Shown in pieces: positions 36,601 through 50,163 of a stretch of DNA of 64,000 nucleotides. The position numbers were made by a program, and so were the translations under genes. This stretch comes from Nicotiana tabacum (Eukaryota; Streptophyta; Magnoliopsida; Solanales; Solanaceae). Within the stretch, counting starts at the first letter, position 1; each line of letters opens with the position of its first letter. The notes beneath the pieces are model-generated. The model saw only the letters and a list, made by a program, of their open reading frames with translations, did no database searches and was not told the DNA's origin. The stretch lies in assembly GCF_000715075.1 (NCBI RefSeq), contig NC_134089.1:110987157-111051156 (forward strand), written 5' to 3'.

Positions 36601-39600
36601 CTCGAACAACGACGAGCTATTATTTCGATAAGTTCGAAGTAACATTCTTTAAGGCGAAGAGCCTTCACCATCAAACAAAAGAAAGGCTCGACCTCGCTCG
36701 AACAACGACGGGCTATTAATGCAATAAGTTCGAAATAACCTCCTTTAAGGCCAAATAAAAGAGTGGTTCGACTTCGCTCAAACAACGACGAGTTGTTATT
36801 TCAATAAGTTAGAAATAACACCCTTTAAGGCCAAGGGTTTTAGCCATCAAATAAAAGATAAGTTCGACCTTGCTCGAACAATGACGGGCTTTTATTTCGA
36901 TAAGTTCGAAATAAAACCCTTTAAGGCCAAGGGCCTTCGCCATAAAACAAAAGAAACGTTCTACCTAGATCGAACAACGATGGGCTTTTATTTTGATAAG
37001 TTCAAAATAACACCTTTTAAGGCGAAGGGCCTTCGCCATCAAACAATAGAAAGGTTAGACCTCGTTCGAACAATGACGGGCTGTTATTTCGATAAGTTCG
37101 AAATGACACCCTTTAAGGCCAAGGGACTTCGACATCAAATAAAAGGGGGGTTCGACCTCGCTCGAACAACGACGAGCTATTATTTCGATAAGTTCGAAGT
37201 AATATTCTTTAAGGCGAAGAGCCTTCACCATCAAACAAAAGAAAGGCTCGACCTCGCTCGAACAATGACGGGCTATTATTTCAATAAGTTCGAAATAACC
37301 TCCTTTAAGGCCAAGGGCCTTCACCATCAAATAAACGAGTGGTTCGACCTCGCTTAAACAACGATGGGTTGTTATTTTAATAAGTTCGAAATAACACCCT
37401 TTAAGGCCAAGGGTTTTTGCAATCAAATAACAGATAAGTTTGACCTTGCTCGAACAATGACGGGCTTTTATTTCGATAAGTTCGAAATAAAACCCTTTAA
37501 GGCCAAGGGCCTTCGCCATAAAACAAAAGAAACGTTCTACCTAGATCGAACAACGATGGGCTTTTATTTCGATAAGATCGAAATAACACCCTTTAAGGCG
37601 AAGGGCCTTCGCCATCAAACAATAGAAAGGTTAGACCTCGTTCGAACAATGACGGGCTGTTATTTCGATAAGTTCGAAATGACACCCTTTAAGGCCAAGG
37701 CCTTCGACATCAAACAATAGAAAGGTTAGACCTCGCTCGAACAACGACGGGGTGTTATTTGGATAAGTTTGAAATAATACCATCTAAGGCCAAGGGCCTT
37801 CGCCATAAAATAATAGAGGGGTTCGACCTCGCTCGAACAATGACGAGCTGTTATTTCGATAAGTTTGAAATGACACCTTCTAAGGCCAAGAGACTTCGCT
37901 ATCAAACAATAGAAAGGTTCGACCTCTCTCGAACAACGACAGGCTGTTATTTTGATAAGTTCGAAATAACAACCTTTAAGGCCAAGGGCCTTCACCATCA
38001 AACGAAAGAAAGGTTAGACCTTGCTCGAACAACGACGGCCTGTTATGTCGATAAGTTCGAAAAAATACCCTTTAAGGCCAAAGGCCTTCGCTATCAAATA
38101 AAAAAGGGGTGCGACCTCGCTCGAACAACGACGGGTTGTTATTTCGATAAGTTCAAAATAACACCCTTTAAGGCCAAGGGCCTTCGCTATCAAATAAAAG
38201 GGGGGTTCGACCTCGCTCGAACAACGACGAGCTATTATTTCGATAAGTTTGAAATAACATCCTTTAAGGCGAAGAGCCTTCACCATCAAACAAAAGAAAG
38301 GTTCGACCTCGCTCGAACAACGACGGGCTATTATTTCAATAAGTTTGAAATAACACCCTTTAAGGCCAAGGGCCTTTGCCGTCAAATAAAAGAGGGGTTT
38401 GACCTTTCTCAAACAACGACGGGCTGTTATTTCGATAAGTTTGGAATAACACCCTTTAAGGCGAAGGGCCTTCGCCATCAAATAAATGAGGGGTTCGACC
38501 TCGCTCGAACAACGACGGGCTGTTATTTCGATAAGTTCGAAATAACACCCTTTAAGGCCAAGGGCCTTCGCCATAAAACAATAGAAAGGTTCGACATCGC
38601 TAGAATAACGATGGGTTGCTATTTCGATAAATTTGAAATAACGCCCTTTAAGACCAAGGGCCTTCGCCATCAAATAAAAGTGGGGTTCGACCTCGCTCGA
38701 ACAATGACGGGTTGTTATTTCGATAAGTTAGAAATAACACCATTAAATGCCAAGAGCCTTCGACATCGAACAATAAAAAGGTTCGACCTCGTTCGAACAA
38801 CGATGGGCTGTTATTTCGATAAGTTCGAAATAACCCCCTTTAAGGCCAAGGGCCTTCACCATCAAATAAAATAGTGGTTCGACCTTGCTCGAACAACGAC
38901 GGGTTGTTATTTCAATAAGTTTGAAATAATACCCTTTAAGGCCAAGGGCCTTCTCCATCAAACAATAGAAAGGTTCGACCTCACTCGAACAACGACAGAC
39001 TATTATTTCGATAAATTCGGAATAACACCCTTTAAGGCCAAGGGCCTTCGTCTTCAAATAATAGAAAGGTTCGACCTCGCTCGAACAACGACGGGTTGTT
39101 ATTTCGATAAGTTCGGAAGAGTACCCTTTAAGGCCAAGGGCCTTCGCCATCAAATAAAAGAGGGGTTTGACCTAGCTCGAACAACGACGGTCTGTTATTT
39201 CGATAAGTTCGAAATAACACTCTTAAGGCGAAGGCCCTTGGCCTTAAAGGGTGTTATTTCGAACTTATCGAAATAAAAGGCCGTCGTTGTTCGAGCGAGG
39301 TCGAACCCATCTTTTATTTGATGGCGAAGGCCCTTGGCCTTAAAGGTTGTCATTTCGAACTTATCGAAATAACAGCCCGTCGTTGTTCGAACGAGGTCGA
39401 ACCTTTCTATTGTTTGATGGTAAATCCCCTTCGCCTTAAAGGTTGTTATTTCGAACTTATCGAAATAAAAGCTCGTCATTGTTCGAGCGAGGTCGAACTT
39501 ATCTTTTATTTGATGGTGAAGGCCCTTGGACTTAAAGGGTGTTATTTCGAACTTATTTAAATAACAACCCGTCGTTTTTCAAGCGAGGTCGAACCTTTTT

Positions 39601-42600
39601 TTTGTTTGATGGTGAAGGCTCTTCGCCTTAAAGGGTGTTATTTCGAACTTATCAAAATAATAGTTCGTCGTTGTTCGAGCGAGGTCGAACCTTTCTATTG
39701 TTTGATGGCGATGGTCTTTGGCCTTAAAGGGTGTTATTTTTAACTTATGGAAATAATAGCTCATCGTTGTTCGAGCGAGGTTGAACCTTTCTATTGTTTG
39801 ATGTCGAAAAGGGTGTTATTTCGAACTTATCAAAATAAAATCCGTCGTTGTTCGAGCGATGTTAAACCTTTCTATTGTTTGATGGCGAAGGCCCTTGGCC
39901 TTAAAGGGTATTATTTCAAACTTATCGAAATAACAGCCCGTCGTTGTTCGAGCGAGGTCACACCTTTCTATTATTTGATGTTGAATTCCCTTGGCCTTAA
40001 AGGATTTCATTTCGAACTTATTGCAATAACAGCCCGTCGTTGTTCGAACGAGGTCGAACTTTTCTATTGTTTGATGGTGAAGCCCCTTCGCCTTACAGGG
40101 TGTTATTTCGAACTTATCGAAATAAAAGCCCGTCATTGTTCGAGCGAGGTCGAACTTATCTTTTATTTGATGGCGAAGGCCCTTGGACTTAAAGGGTGTT
40201 ATTTCGAACTTATTTAAATAACAACCCGTCGTTTTTCGAGCGAGGTCGAACTTATCTTTTATTTGATGGCGAAGGCTCTTGGCCTTAAAGGGTGTTATTT
40301 CAAATTTCTTGAAATAACAACCCGTCGTTGTTCGAACGAGGTCGAACCACTCTTTTATTTGATGGTGAAGGCCCTTGGCCTTAAAGGTGTTATTTCAAAC
40401 TTATTGAAATAATAGCCCGTCGTTGTTCGAGCGAGGTCGAACCTTTCTTTTGTTTGATGGTGAAGGCTCTTCGCCTTAAAAGGTGTTATTTCTAACTTAT
40501 CGAAATAATAGCTCGTCATTGTTCGAGCGAGGTCGAACCCCCTTTTTATTTAATGTGGAAGGCCCTTGGCCTTAAAGGGTGTCATTTCGAACTTATCGAA
40601 ATAATAGCTCGTCGTTGTCCGAACGAGGTCAAACATTTCTATTGTTTGATGGCGAAGGCCCTTCGCCTTAAAGGGTGTCATTTTGAACTTATCGATACAA
40701 CATCCCGTTGTTGTTCGAGCGAGGTCGAACCTTTCTTTTGTTCTATAGCGAAGGCCCTTGGCCTTAAAGGGTGTTATTTTGAACTTATCGAAATAAAAGC
40801 ACGTCATTGTTCGAGCAAGGTCGAACCCATCTTTTATTTGAATGCGAACGCCCTTGGCCTTAAAGGGTGTTATTTCGAACTTATCGAAATAACAGCCCGT
40901 CGTTGTTCGAGCGAGGTCGAACCACTCTTTTAATTGATGACGAAGGACCTTGGCCTTAGAGGGTGTTATTTCGAACTTATCGAAATAATAGCCCGTCGTT
41001 GTCCGAGCGAGGTAGAACCTTTCTTTTGTTTGATGGCGAAGGCCCTTGGCCTTAAATGGTATTATTTCGAACTTATCAAAATTACTGCTCGTCGTTGTTC
41101 GAGCGAGGTCGAACCTTTCTATTGTTTGATGGCGAAGGCATTTGGCCGTAAAGGGTGTTATTTTGAACTTATCAGAATAACAGCCTGTCGTTGTTCGAGC
41201 GAGGTCAAACCTTTCTATTGTTTGATGGCGAAGGCCCTTGGCCTTAAATGGTGTTATTTCGAACTTATCGAAATAACAGCCCGTCGTTGTTGTAGCGAGG
41301 TCGAACCTTTCTATTGTTTGATGGCGAAGGCCCTTCGCCTTAAAGAGTGTCATTTCGAACTTATCGAAATAATAACCCGTCATTGTTCGAGCGAGGTCGA
41401 ACCTTTGTTTTGTTTGATGGTGAAGGCCCTTGGCCTTAAAGGGAGTTATTTCGAACATATCGAAATAACAACTCGTCGTTGTTCGAGCGAGGTCGAACCT
41501 TATATTGTTTGATGTCGAAGGCCATTGGCCTTTAAGGGTGTCATTTCAAACTTATCGAAATAAAAACGCATCGTTGTTCGAGCGAAGTCGAACCTTTCTA
41601 TTGTTTGATTGCAAAGGCCCTTCGCCTTAAAGGGTGTCATTTCGAACTTATTGAAATACAACCCGTCGTTGTTCGAGCGAGGTCGAACCCCTATATTATT
41701 TGATAGCGAAGGCCCTTGACCTTAAAGGGTATTATTTCGAACTTATCGAAAGAAAAGCCTGTCGTTGTTCGAGCAAGGTCGAACTTATCTTTTATTTGAT
41801 GGCGAAGGACCTTGGACTTAAAGGGTGTTATTTCGAACTTATTTAAATAACAACCCGTCATTTTTCGAGCGAGGTCGAACCTTTCTATTATTTGATGGTG
41901 AAGCCCTTCGCCTTAAAGGGCGTTATTTCGAACGTATCGAAATAAAATCCCGTCGTTGTTCGAGTGAGGTCGAACGTTTCTTTTGTTTTATGGCAAAGGC
42001 CCTTGCCATAAAGGGTTTTATTTCGAACTTATCGAAAGAAAAGCCCGTCATTGTTCGAGCGAGGTCGAACTTATCTTTTATTTGATGGCGAAGGCCCTTG
42101 GACTTAAAGGGTGTTATTTCGAACTTATTTAAACAACAACCCGTCGTTATTCGAGCGAGGTCGAACGTTTCTTTTGTTTTATGGCAAAGGCCCATGGCCA
42201 TAAAGGGTTTTATTTCGAACTTATCGAAACAAAAGCCCGTCGTTGTTCGAGCGAGGTCGAACTTATATTTTATTTGATGGCGAAGGCCCTTAGACTTAAA
42301 GAGTGTCATTTTGAACTTATCGAAATAACAGCCCGTCGTTGTTCGAACGAGGTCGAACCTTTCTATTGTTTGATGGTAAATCCCCTTCGCCTTAAAGGTT
42401 GTTATTTCGAACTTATCGAAATAAAAGCCCGTCGTTGTTCGAGCGAGGTCGAATGTTTCTTCTGTTTTATGGCAAAGGCCCTTGTCCATAAAGGGTTTTA
42501 TTTCGAACTTATAGAAAGAAAAGCCCGTCGTTGTTCGAGCGAGGTAGAACTTATCAATTATTTGATGGCAAAGGCCCTTGAACTTAAAGGGTGTTATTTC

Positions 42601-45600
42601 GAACTTATTTAAATAACAACCCGTCGTTTTTCGAGCGAGGTCGAACCTTTTTTTTGTTTGATGGTGAAGGCTCTTCGCCTTAAAGGGTGTTATTTCGAAC
42701 TTATCAAAATAATAGCCCGTCGTTGTTCTAGCGAGGTCAAACCTTTCTATTGTTTGATGATGATGGTCTTTGGCCTTAAAGGGTGTTATTCTGAACTTAT
42801 CGAAATAATAGCCCGTCGTTGTTCGAGCGAGGTTGAACCTTTCTTTTGTTTGATGTCGAAAAGGGTGTTATTTCGAACTTATCGAAATAAAAGCATGTCA
42901 TTGTTCTAGCGACGTTGAACCTTTCTATTGTTTGATGGCGAAGGCCCTTGGCCTTAAAGGGTATTATTCCAAACTTATCGAAATAACAGCCCGTCATTGT
43001 TCGAGCGAGGTCGAACCTTTCTATTGTTTGATGTCGAAGGCCCTTGGCCTTAAAGGGTGTCATTTCGAACTTATCGAAATATCAGCCCGTCGTTGTTCGA
43101 ACAAGGTCGAACCTTTCTATTGTTTGATGGTGAATCCCCTTCGCCTTAAAGGGTATTATTTCGAACTTATCGAAATAAAAGCCCGTCGTTGTTCGAGCAA
43201 GGTCGAACTTATCTTTTATTTGATGGCGAAGGCCCTTAGACTTAAAGGGTATTATTTCAAACTTATTTAAATAACAACCCGTCGTTTTTCGAGCGAGGTC
43301 GAACCTTTTTTTTGTTTGATTGTGAAGGCTCTACGCCTTAAAGGGTGTTATTTCGAACTTATCAAAATAATAGCTCGTCGTTGTTCGAGCGAGGTCGAAC
43401 CCCCCTTTTATTTGATGTCGAAGGCCCTTGGTCTTAAAGGGTGTCATTTCGAACTTATCGAAATAACAGCCCGTCATTGCTCGAACGAGGTCGAACCTTT
43501 CTATTGTTTGATGGCGAAGGCCCTTCGCCTTAAAGGGTGTCATTTCGAACTTATCGAAACAACAGTCCGTCATTGTTCGAGCGAGGTCAAACCTTTCTTT
43601 TGTTCAATGGTGAAGGCCCTTGGCCTTAAAGGGTGTTATTTTGAACTTATCGAAATATAAGAACGTCATTGTTCGAGCAAGGCCGAACCCATCTTTTATT
43701 TGAATGCGAAGGCCCTTGTCCTTAAAGGGTGTTATTTCGAACTTATTGAAATAGCTGCCCGTCGTTGTTCGAGCGAGGTTAAACCACTCTTTTATTTGAT
43801 GGCGAAGCACCTTGGCCTTAGAGGATGTTATTTCTAACTTATTGAAATAACAGCCCGTCGTTGTCCGAGCAAGATAGAACCTTTCTTTTGTTTGATGGCG
43901 AAGGCCCTTGGCCTTAAAGGGTGTTATTTCGAACTTATCAAAATTACAACTCGTCGTTGTTCGAGCGAGGTCGAACCTTCTATTGTTTGATGTCGAAGGC
44001 CCTTGGCCTTTAAGGGTGTCATTTCGAACTTATCGAAATAACAACCCGTCGTTGTTCGAGCGAGGCTGAACCTTTCTATTGTTTGATGTCGAAGGCCTTT
44101 TGGCCTTAAAGGGTGTCATTTCGAACTTATCAAAATAACAGCCCGTCGTTGTTTTAGCGAGGTCGAACCTTTCTATTGTTTGACGGCGAAGGCCCTTTGC
44201 CTTAAAGGATGTTATTTCGAACTTATTGAAATAACAGCCCGTCGTTGTTCGAGGGAGGTCGAACCTTTCTATTGTTTGATGTCGAAGGCCATTGGCCTTA
44301 AAGGGTATCATTTCGAACTTATCAAAATAACAGCATGTCTTTGTTGGAGCGAGGTTGAACCTTTCTATTGTTTGATGGCGGAGGCCTTTCGCCTTAATGA
44401 GTGTCATTTCGAACATAGCGAAATAACAGCCCGTCGTTGTTCGAGCGAGGTCGAACCTTTCTTTTGTTTGATGGCGAAGGCCCTTGGCCTTAAAGGGTGT
44501 TATTTCGAAATTCTCGAAATAAAAGCCCGTCGTTGTTCGAGCGAGGTCGAACCTATCTTTTATTTGATGGCGAAGGCCCTTGGCATTAAAGGGTGGTATT
44601 TCGAACTTATTGAAATAATAGCCCGTCGTTGTTCGAGCGAGGTCGAACCTCTCTTTTATTTGATGGCGAAGACTCTTGGCCTTAAAGGTTGTTATTTCGA
44701 ACTTTTCGAAATAACAGCCCGTCGTTGTTCGGGCGAGGTCGAACCCCTCTTTTATTTGATGGCGAAGGCCCTTGGCCTTAAAGGGTGTTATCTCGAACTT
44801 TTCGAAATAAAAGCCCGTGTTTGTTCGAACGATGTGGAACCTTTCTATTGTTTCATAGCAAATGCCCTTGGCCTTAAAGGGTGTTATTTTGAACTTATCC
44901 AAATAACAGCCCGTCCTTGTTCGAGCGAGGTCGAACCTTTCTATTGTTTGATGCAGAAGGACCTTGGCCTTAAAGTGTGTCATTTCGAACTTACCGAAAT
45001 AATAGCCCGTTGTTGTTCGAGCGAGGTTGAACCTTTCTATCGTATGATAGCGAAGGCCTTTGGCCTTAAAGGGTGTCATTTCGAACTTATCGAAATAACA
45101 GCCCGTTGTTGTTCAAGCGAAGTCGAACCTTTCTATTGTTTGATGTCGAAGGCCCTTGGCCTTTAAGGGTGTCATTTCAAACTTATCGAAATAACAACCC
45201 GTTGTTGTTCGAGCGAGGTCGAACCTTTTTATTGTTTGATGGTGAAGGCCCTTCTCCTTAAAGGGTGTCATTTCGAACTTATCGAAATAACGGCCCATCG
45301 TTGTTCGAGCGAGGTCGAACCTTTCATTTGTTTGATGGCGAAAAGGGTGTTATTTCGAACTTATCGAAATAACAGCCCGTCGTTGTTCGAGCGAGGTTGA
45401 ACCTTTCTATTGTTTGATTGCGAAGGCCCTTGGCCTTAAAGGGTATTATTTCGAATTTATCGAAATAACTGCCCATCATTGTTCGAGCGAGGTTGAACCT
45501 TTCAATTGTTTGATGTCGAAGGCCCTTGGCCTTGAAGGGTGTCATTTCGAACTTATCGAAATAACAGCCCGTCATTGTTCGAACGAGGTCAAACCTTCCT

Positions 45601-48600
45601 ATTGTTTGATGGCGAAGGCCCTTCGCCTTAAAGGGTGTCTTTTCGAACTTATCGAAATAATAGCCCGTCATTGTTCGAGCGAGGTCGAACCTTTCTTTTG
45701 TTCGATGGCGAAGGCCCTTGGCCTTAAAGGATGTTATTTCGAACTTATCGAAATAAAACCATGTCATTGTTCGAGCAAGGTCGAACACATATTTTATTTG
45801 AATGCGAAGGCCTTTGGCCTTAAAGGGTGTTATTTTGAACTTATCGAAATAACATCCCGTTGTTGTTCGAGCGAGGTCGAACCACTCTTTTATTTGATGG
45901 CGAAGGCCCTTGGCCTTAGAGGGTGTTGTTTCAAACTTATCGAAATAACAACCCGTCGTTGTCCGATCGAGGTAGAGCCTTTCTTTTGTTTGATGGCGAA
46001 GGCCCTTGGACTTAAAGGGTGTTATTTCGAACTTATCAAAATTACAGCCCGTCATTGTTCGGGCGAGGTCGAACCTTTTTATTGTTTGATGGAGAAGGCC
46101 CTTCGCCTTAAAGAGTGTCATTTTGAACTTATCGAAATAACAACTCGTAGTTGTTCGAGCGAGTTCGAACCTTTATTTTGTTTGATGACGAAGGCCCTTA
46201 ACCTTAAAGGGTTTTATTTCGAACTTATCGAAATAAAAGCCCGTCGTTGTTTGAGCGAGGTCGAACCCATCTTTTATTTGATGGCAAAGGCCCTTGGCCT
46301 TAAAGGGGGTTATTTCGAACTTATCGAAATAACAACCCGTCGTTGTTCGAGCGAGGTCGAACCTTTCTTTTATATTATGGAGAAGGCCCTTGGCTTTAAA
46401 GGGTGTTATTTCAAACTTATCGAAATAACAGCCCGTCGTTGTTCGAGCGAGGTCGAACCCCTCTTTTATATGATGGCGAAAGCCCTTGGCCTTAAAGGGT
46501 GTTATCTCGAACTTTTTGAAATAATTGCCCGTCGTTGTTTGAACGATGTCGAACCTTTCTATTATTTGACGGCGAAGGCCCTTGGCCTTAAAGTGTATTT
46601 TTTTGAACCTATCGAAATAACAGCTCGTCGTTGTGCGAGCGAGGTCGAACCTTTCTATTGTTTGATGTCGAAGGCCCTTGGCCTTTAAGGGTGTCATTTC
46701 GAACTTATCGAAATAATAGCCCGTCGTTGTTTGAGCAAGGTTGAACCTTTCTATTGTTTGATGGTGAAGGCCCTTCGACTTAAAGAGTGTCATTTCGAAC
46801 TTATCAAAATAATAGCTCATCGTTGTTCGAGCGACGTTGAACCTTTCTTTTGTTTGATGGCTAATGCAATTGGCCTTAAAGGGTGTTATTTCAAACTTAT
46901 CGGAATAAAAGCCCGTCGTTGTTCGAGCAAGGTCGAACCCATCTTTTATTTGATGGCGAAGGCCCTTGGCCTTAAAGGGTGTTATTTCGAACTTATCGAA
47001 ATAACAGCCCGTCGTTGTTCGAGCGAGGTCGAACCTCTCTTTTATTAGATGGCGAAGGCCCTTGGCCTTAAAGGGTGTTATTTCGAACTTATCGAAATAA
47101 CAGCCCGTCGTTGTTCGAGCGAGGTCGAACCCCTCTTTTATTTGATGGCGAAGGCCCTTGGCCTTAAAGGGTGTTATGTCGAACTTTTTGAAATAACAGC
47201 CTGTCGTTGTTCGAACGATGTCGAACCTTTCTATTGTTTGATGGCGAAGTCCCTTGGCCAAAAAGGGTGTTATTTTGAACTTATCGAAATAACAACCCGT
47301 CATTGTTCGAGCGATGTCAAACCTTTTTATTATTTGATGTCGAAGGACCTTGGCCTTAAAGAGTGTCATTTCGAACGTATCGAAATAACAACCCGTCGTT
47401 GTTCGAGCGAGGTCGAACCTTTCTATTGTTTGATGGCAAAGGCCCTTGGCCTTAAAGGGTGTTATTTCGAACTAATTAAATAACAACCCATCGTTGTTCG
47501 AGTGAGGTCGAACCTTTCTATTGTTTGATGTCAAAGGCCCTTGGCCTTAAATGGTGTCATTTCAAACTTATCGAAATAACAACCTGTCGTTGTTCGAACG
47601 AGGTCGAACCTTTCTATTGTTTGATGGCAAAGGCCCTTCGTCTTAAAGGGTGTCATTTCAAACTTATCGAAATAACATCCAGTCATTGTTCGAGCGAAGT
47701 CGAACCTTTCTTTTGTTTGATGGCGAAGGCCCTTGGCCTTAAAGGGTGTTATTTCGAACTTATCGAAATTACAACCCTTCGTTGTTCGAGCGAGGTCGAA
47801 CCCCTCTTTTATTTGATGAGCGAAAACCCTTGGCCTTAAAGAGTGTTATTTCGAACTTATCGAAATAACAGCCCGTCGTTGTTCGTGCGAGGTTGAACTT
47901 CTCTTTTATTTGATGGCGAAGGCCCTTGGCCTTAAAGTGTGTTATTTCGAACTTATCGAAATAATTGTCCGTCGTTGTTCGAGCGAGGTCGAACCACTCT
48001 TTTATTTGATGGTGAAGGCCCTTGGCCTTAAAGGGGGTTATTTCGAACTTATCAAAATAATAGCCCATTGTTATTCGAGCGAGGTCGAACCTTTCTTTTG
48101 TTTGATGGCGAAGGCCCTTGGCCTTAAAGGGTGTTATTTCGAACTTATCGAAATAACAGCCCGTCGTTGTTCGAGCGAGGTCGAACCCCTCTTTTATTTG
48201 ATGGCGAAGGCTCTTTTCCTTAAAGGTTGTTATTTCGAACTTATCGAAATAACAGCCCGTCGTTGTTTGAGCGAGGTCGAACCCCTCTTTTATTTGATGG
48301 AGAAGGCTCTTGGCCTTAAAGGGTATTATTTCGAACTTATCGAAATAACATCCCGTCGTTGTTCGAGCGAGGTCAAACCTTTCTTTTGGTTTGATGGCGA
48401 AAAGGTTGTTATTTCGAACTTATCGAAATAACAGCCCGTCGTTGTTCGAGCGAGGTTGAACCTATCTATTGTTTGATGGCGAAGGCCCTTGGCCTTAAAG
48501 GGTATTATTTCGAACTTATCAAAATAACAGCCCGTTGTTGTTCGAGCGAGGTCGAACCTTTCTATTATTTGATGTCGAAGGCCCTTGGCCTTAAAGGATG

Positions 48601-49595
48601 TCATTTCGAACTTATCGAAATAACAGCCCGTCGTTATTCGAACGAGGTCGAACCCTTCTTTTATTTGATGAGCGAAGATCCTTGGCCTTAAAGAGTGTTA
48701 TTTCGAACTTATCGAAATAACAGCCCATAGTTGTTCGTGCGAGGTTGAACTTCTCTTTTATTTGATGGCGAAGGCCCTTGGCCTTAAAGTGTGTTATTTC
48801 GAACTTATCGAAATAATAGCTCGTCGTTGTTCGAGCGAGGTCGAATCCATCTTTTATTTGATGATGAAGGCCTTTGGCCTTAAAGGGTGTTATTTCGAAC
48901 TTATCGAAATAACAGTCCATCGTTGTTCGAGCGAGGTCGAACCACTCTTTTATTTGATGGCGAAGGCCCTTGGCCTTAGAGGGTGTTATTTCGAACTTAT
49001 TGAAATAACAGCCCGTCATTGTCCGAGTGAGGTCGAACCTTTCTTTTGTTTGATGGCAAAGGTCCTTGGCCTTAAAGGGTGTTATTTTGAACTTATCGAA
49101 ATAACAGCCCGTCGTTGTTCGAGCGAGGTAGAACCCCTCTTTATTTGATGGTGAAGGCCCTTGGCCTTAAATAGTGTTATTTTGAATTTATCGAAATAAT
49201 AGTCCGTCGTTGTTCGAGCGAGGTCGAACTCCTCTTTTCTTTGATGGCAAAGGCCCTTGGCCTTAAACGGTGTTATTTCAAACTTATCGAAATAACAGCC
49301 CGTCGTTGTTCGAGCGAGGTCGAACCTTTCTTTTATTTGATGGCGAAGGCCCTTTGCCTTAAAGGGTGTTATTTCGAACTTACCGAAATAACATCCCATC
49401 GTTGTTCGAGCGAGGTCGAACCCCTCTTTTATTTGATGGAGATGCCCTTGGCCTTAAAGGTTGTTATTTCGAACTTATCGAAATAACAGCCCGTCGTTGT
49501 TCGAGCGAGGTCGAACCTTTCTTTTATTTGTTGGCGAAGGCCCGTGGCCTTAAAGGGTGTTATTTCGAACTTATCGAATTAACAGCCCGTCGTTG
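24700..49595. repeat. 25-kb tandem array of a 96-bp unit
   Basis: Successive TTATTTCGAACTTA words lie at 24816, 24912, 25008, 25104 and 25200, a strict 96-bp period. The array holds about 260 units. A unit contains three dyads: AAGGCCCTTGGCCTT; GTTATTTCGA...TCGAAATAAC; and GTTCGA...TCGAAC. Because 96 is 32 codons, one frame on each strand stays open: plus MAKALGLKGCYFELIEIT..., minus FKAKGLRHQ...GCYFDKFEIT. Frames reach 657 codons on plus (28622-30595) and 803 on minus (30976-33387). Units differ by about a tenth and are grouped in higher-order duplications. The first units (from 24700) are degenerate and the last stops at 49595. I take the long frames as a by-product of the repeat, not as genes. 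Confidence 0.95.
34511..39230 (-). repeat. Inverted block inside the 96-bp array
   Basis: Units run plus from 24.7 kb to 34510, minus from 34511 to about 39230, then plus to the end. The left switch reads AAGGGTGTCATTTTCAATAA; the right switch follows AATAACACTCTTAAGGCG. The block is not random inverted units: its variant order at 35.4-38.9 kb matches, in reverse, the order at about 28.3-33.7 kb. Inside it 34514-35400 and 38337-39223 are direct copies at a constant offset of 3,823 bp. Confidence 0.85.
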
Positions 49596-50142
49596 TTCCT
49601 AGTTTCTGGAGAGTTGGGCATCTTCCGTGGGAGTCCCAATTTGTTTGGTATTGCTTGCACCAGATGGTCCAACGCCGATGGACACGAGGTGTCAACGTTT
49701 CGCGCAAGCTCGCGCTGTGCACGCATTGTAGTTTTCTTGTCTGACTCTGGCCGTTCAGACTGGAGATGCTGCCAGCAGGGAGAGTTTCGGCTGCGTCGAA
49801 GTAGTTTTTGCTCTTTAATTTAGATGTCTTTGCGTACGTTCGTCCATACATTTCTTATGTGTTTGCCCTAACGAAGTATAGGAGGTTAGGGTGAGATGTT
49901 CTTCGCTCTAGTCCGGTGGTTTGGTGGGGGAGAGCCGGATTGTAGCACCGTTTGCCATGTTTAGGATATTTGCAGCTGATGGGGTGAGGAATTCCGGGTT
50001 TCGCAAATCCGCTCGGCTCTCCTTCCCTTAACGCGTTGTTCCCATGTGTCGCGTGAGTTAGATTCTCCCTTCGTGTTTTTTTCGGTGAATGATTGTGTTC
50101 TTCAGCTTTGATCTGGGAAGACTAGGAGTTTTCACTAGGAAA
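49596..50142 (-). other. Leader of the 29.9-kb element
   Basis: About 550 bp between the PBS and the array. The minus-strand frame 49851-49579 (90 codons) starts MYGRTYAKTSKLKSKNYF and runs into the array; it has no known domain. I see no gag motif. Confidence 0.5.
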
Positions 50143-50160
50143 TCTCCACAGACGGTGCCA
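50143..50160 (-). other. Primer binding site of the 29.9-kb element
   Basis: On the minus strand TGGCACCGTCTGTGGAGA lies three bases inside the 5' LTR. TGGCRCCGTCTGTGG is a recurrent PBS in plant Tat-type gypsy elements. I do not assign the tRNA. Confidence 0.75.
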
Positions 50161-50163
50161 AAT

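Noticed and set aside
24700..49595. Regular repeat array as a CRISPR-like system
   Set aside because: There are no unique spacers; the whole 96-bp unit repeats head to tail, and the window is plant nuclear DNA.
49579..49851. Minus-strand frame in the leader as gag
   Set aside because: No gag motif; the frame runs into array sequence at its end.
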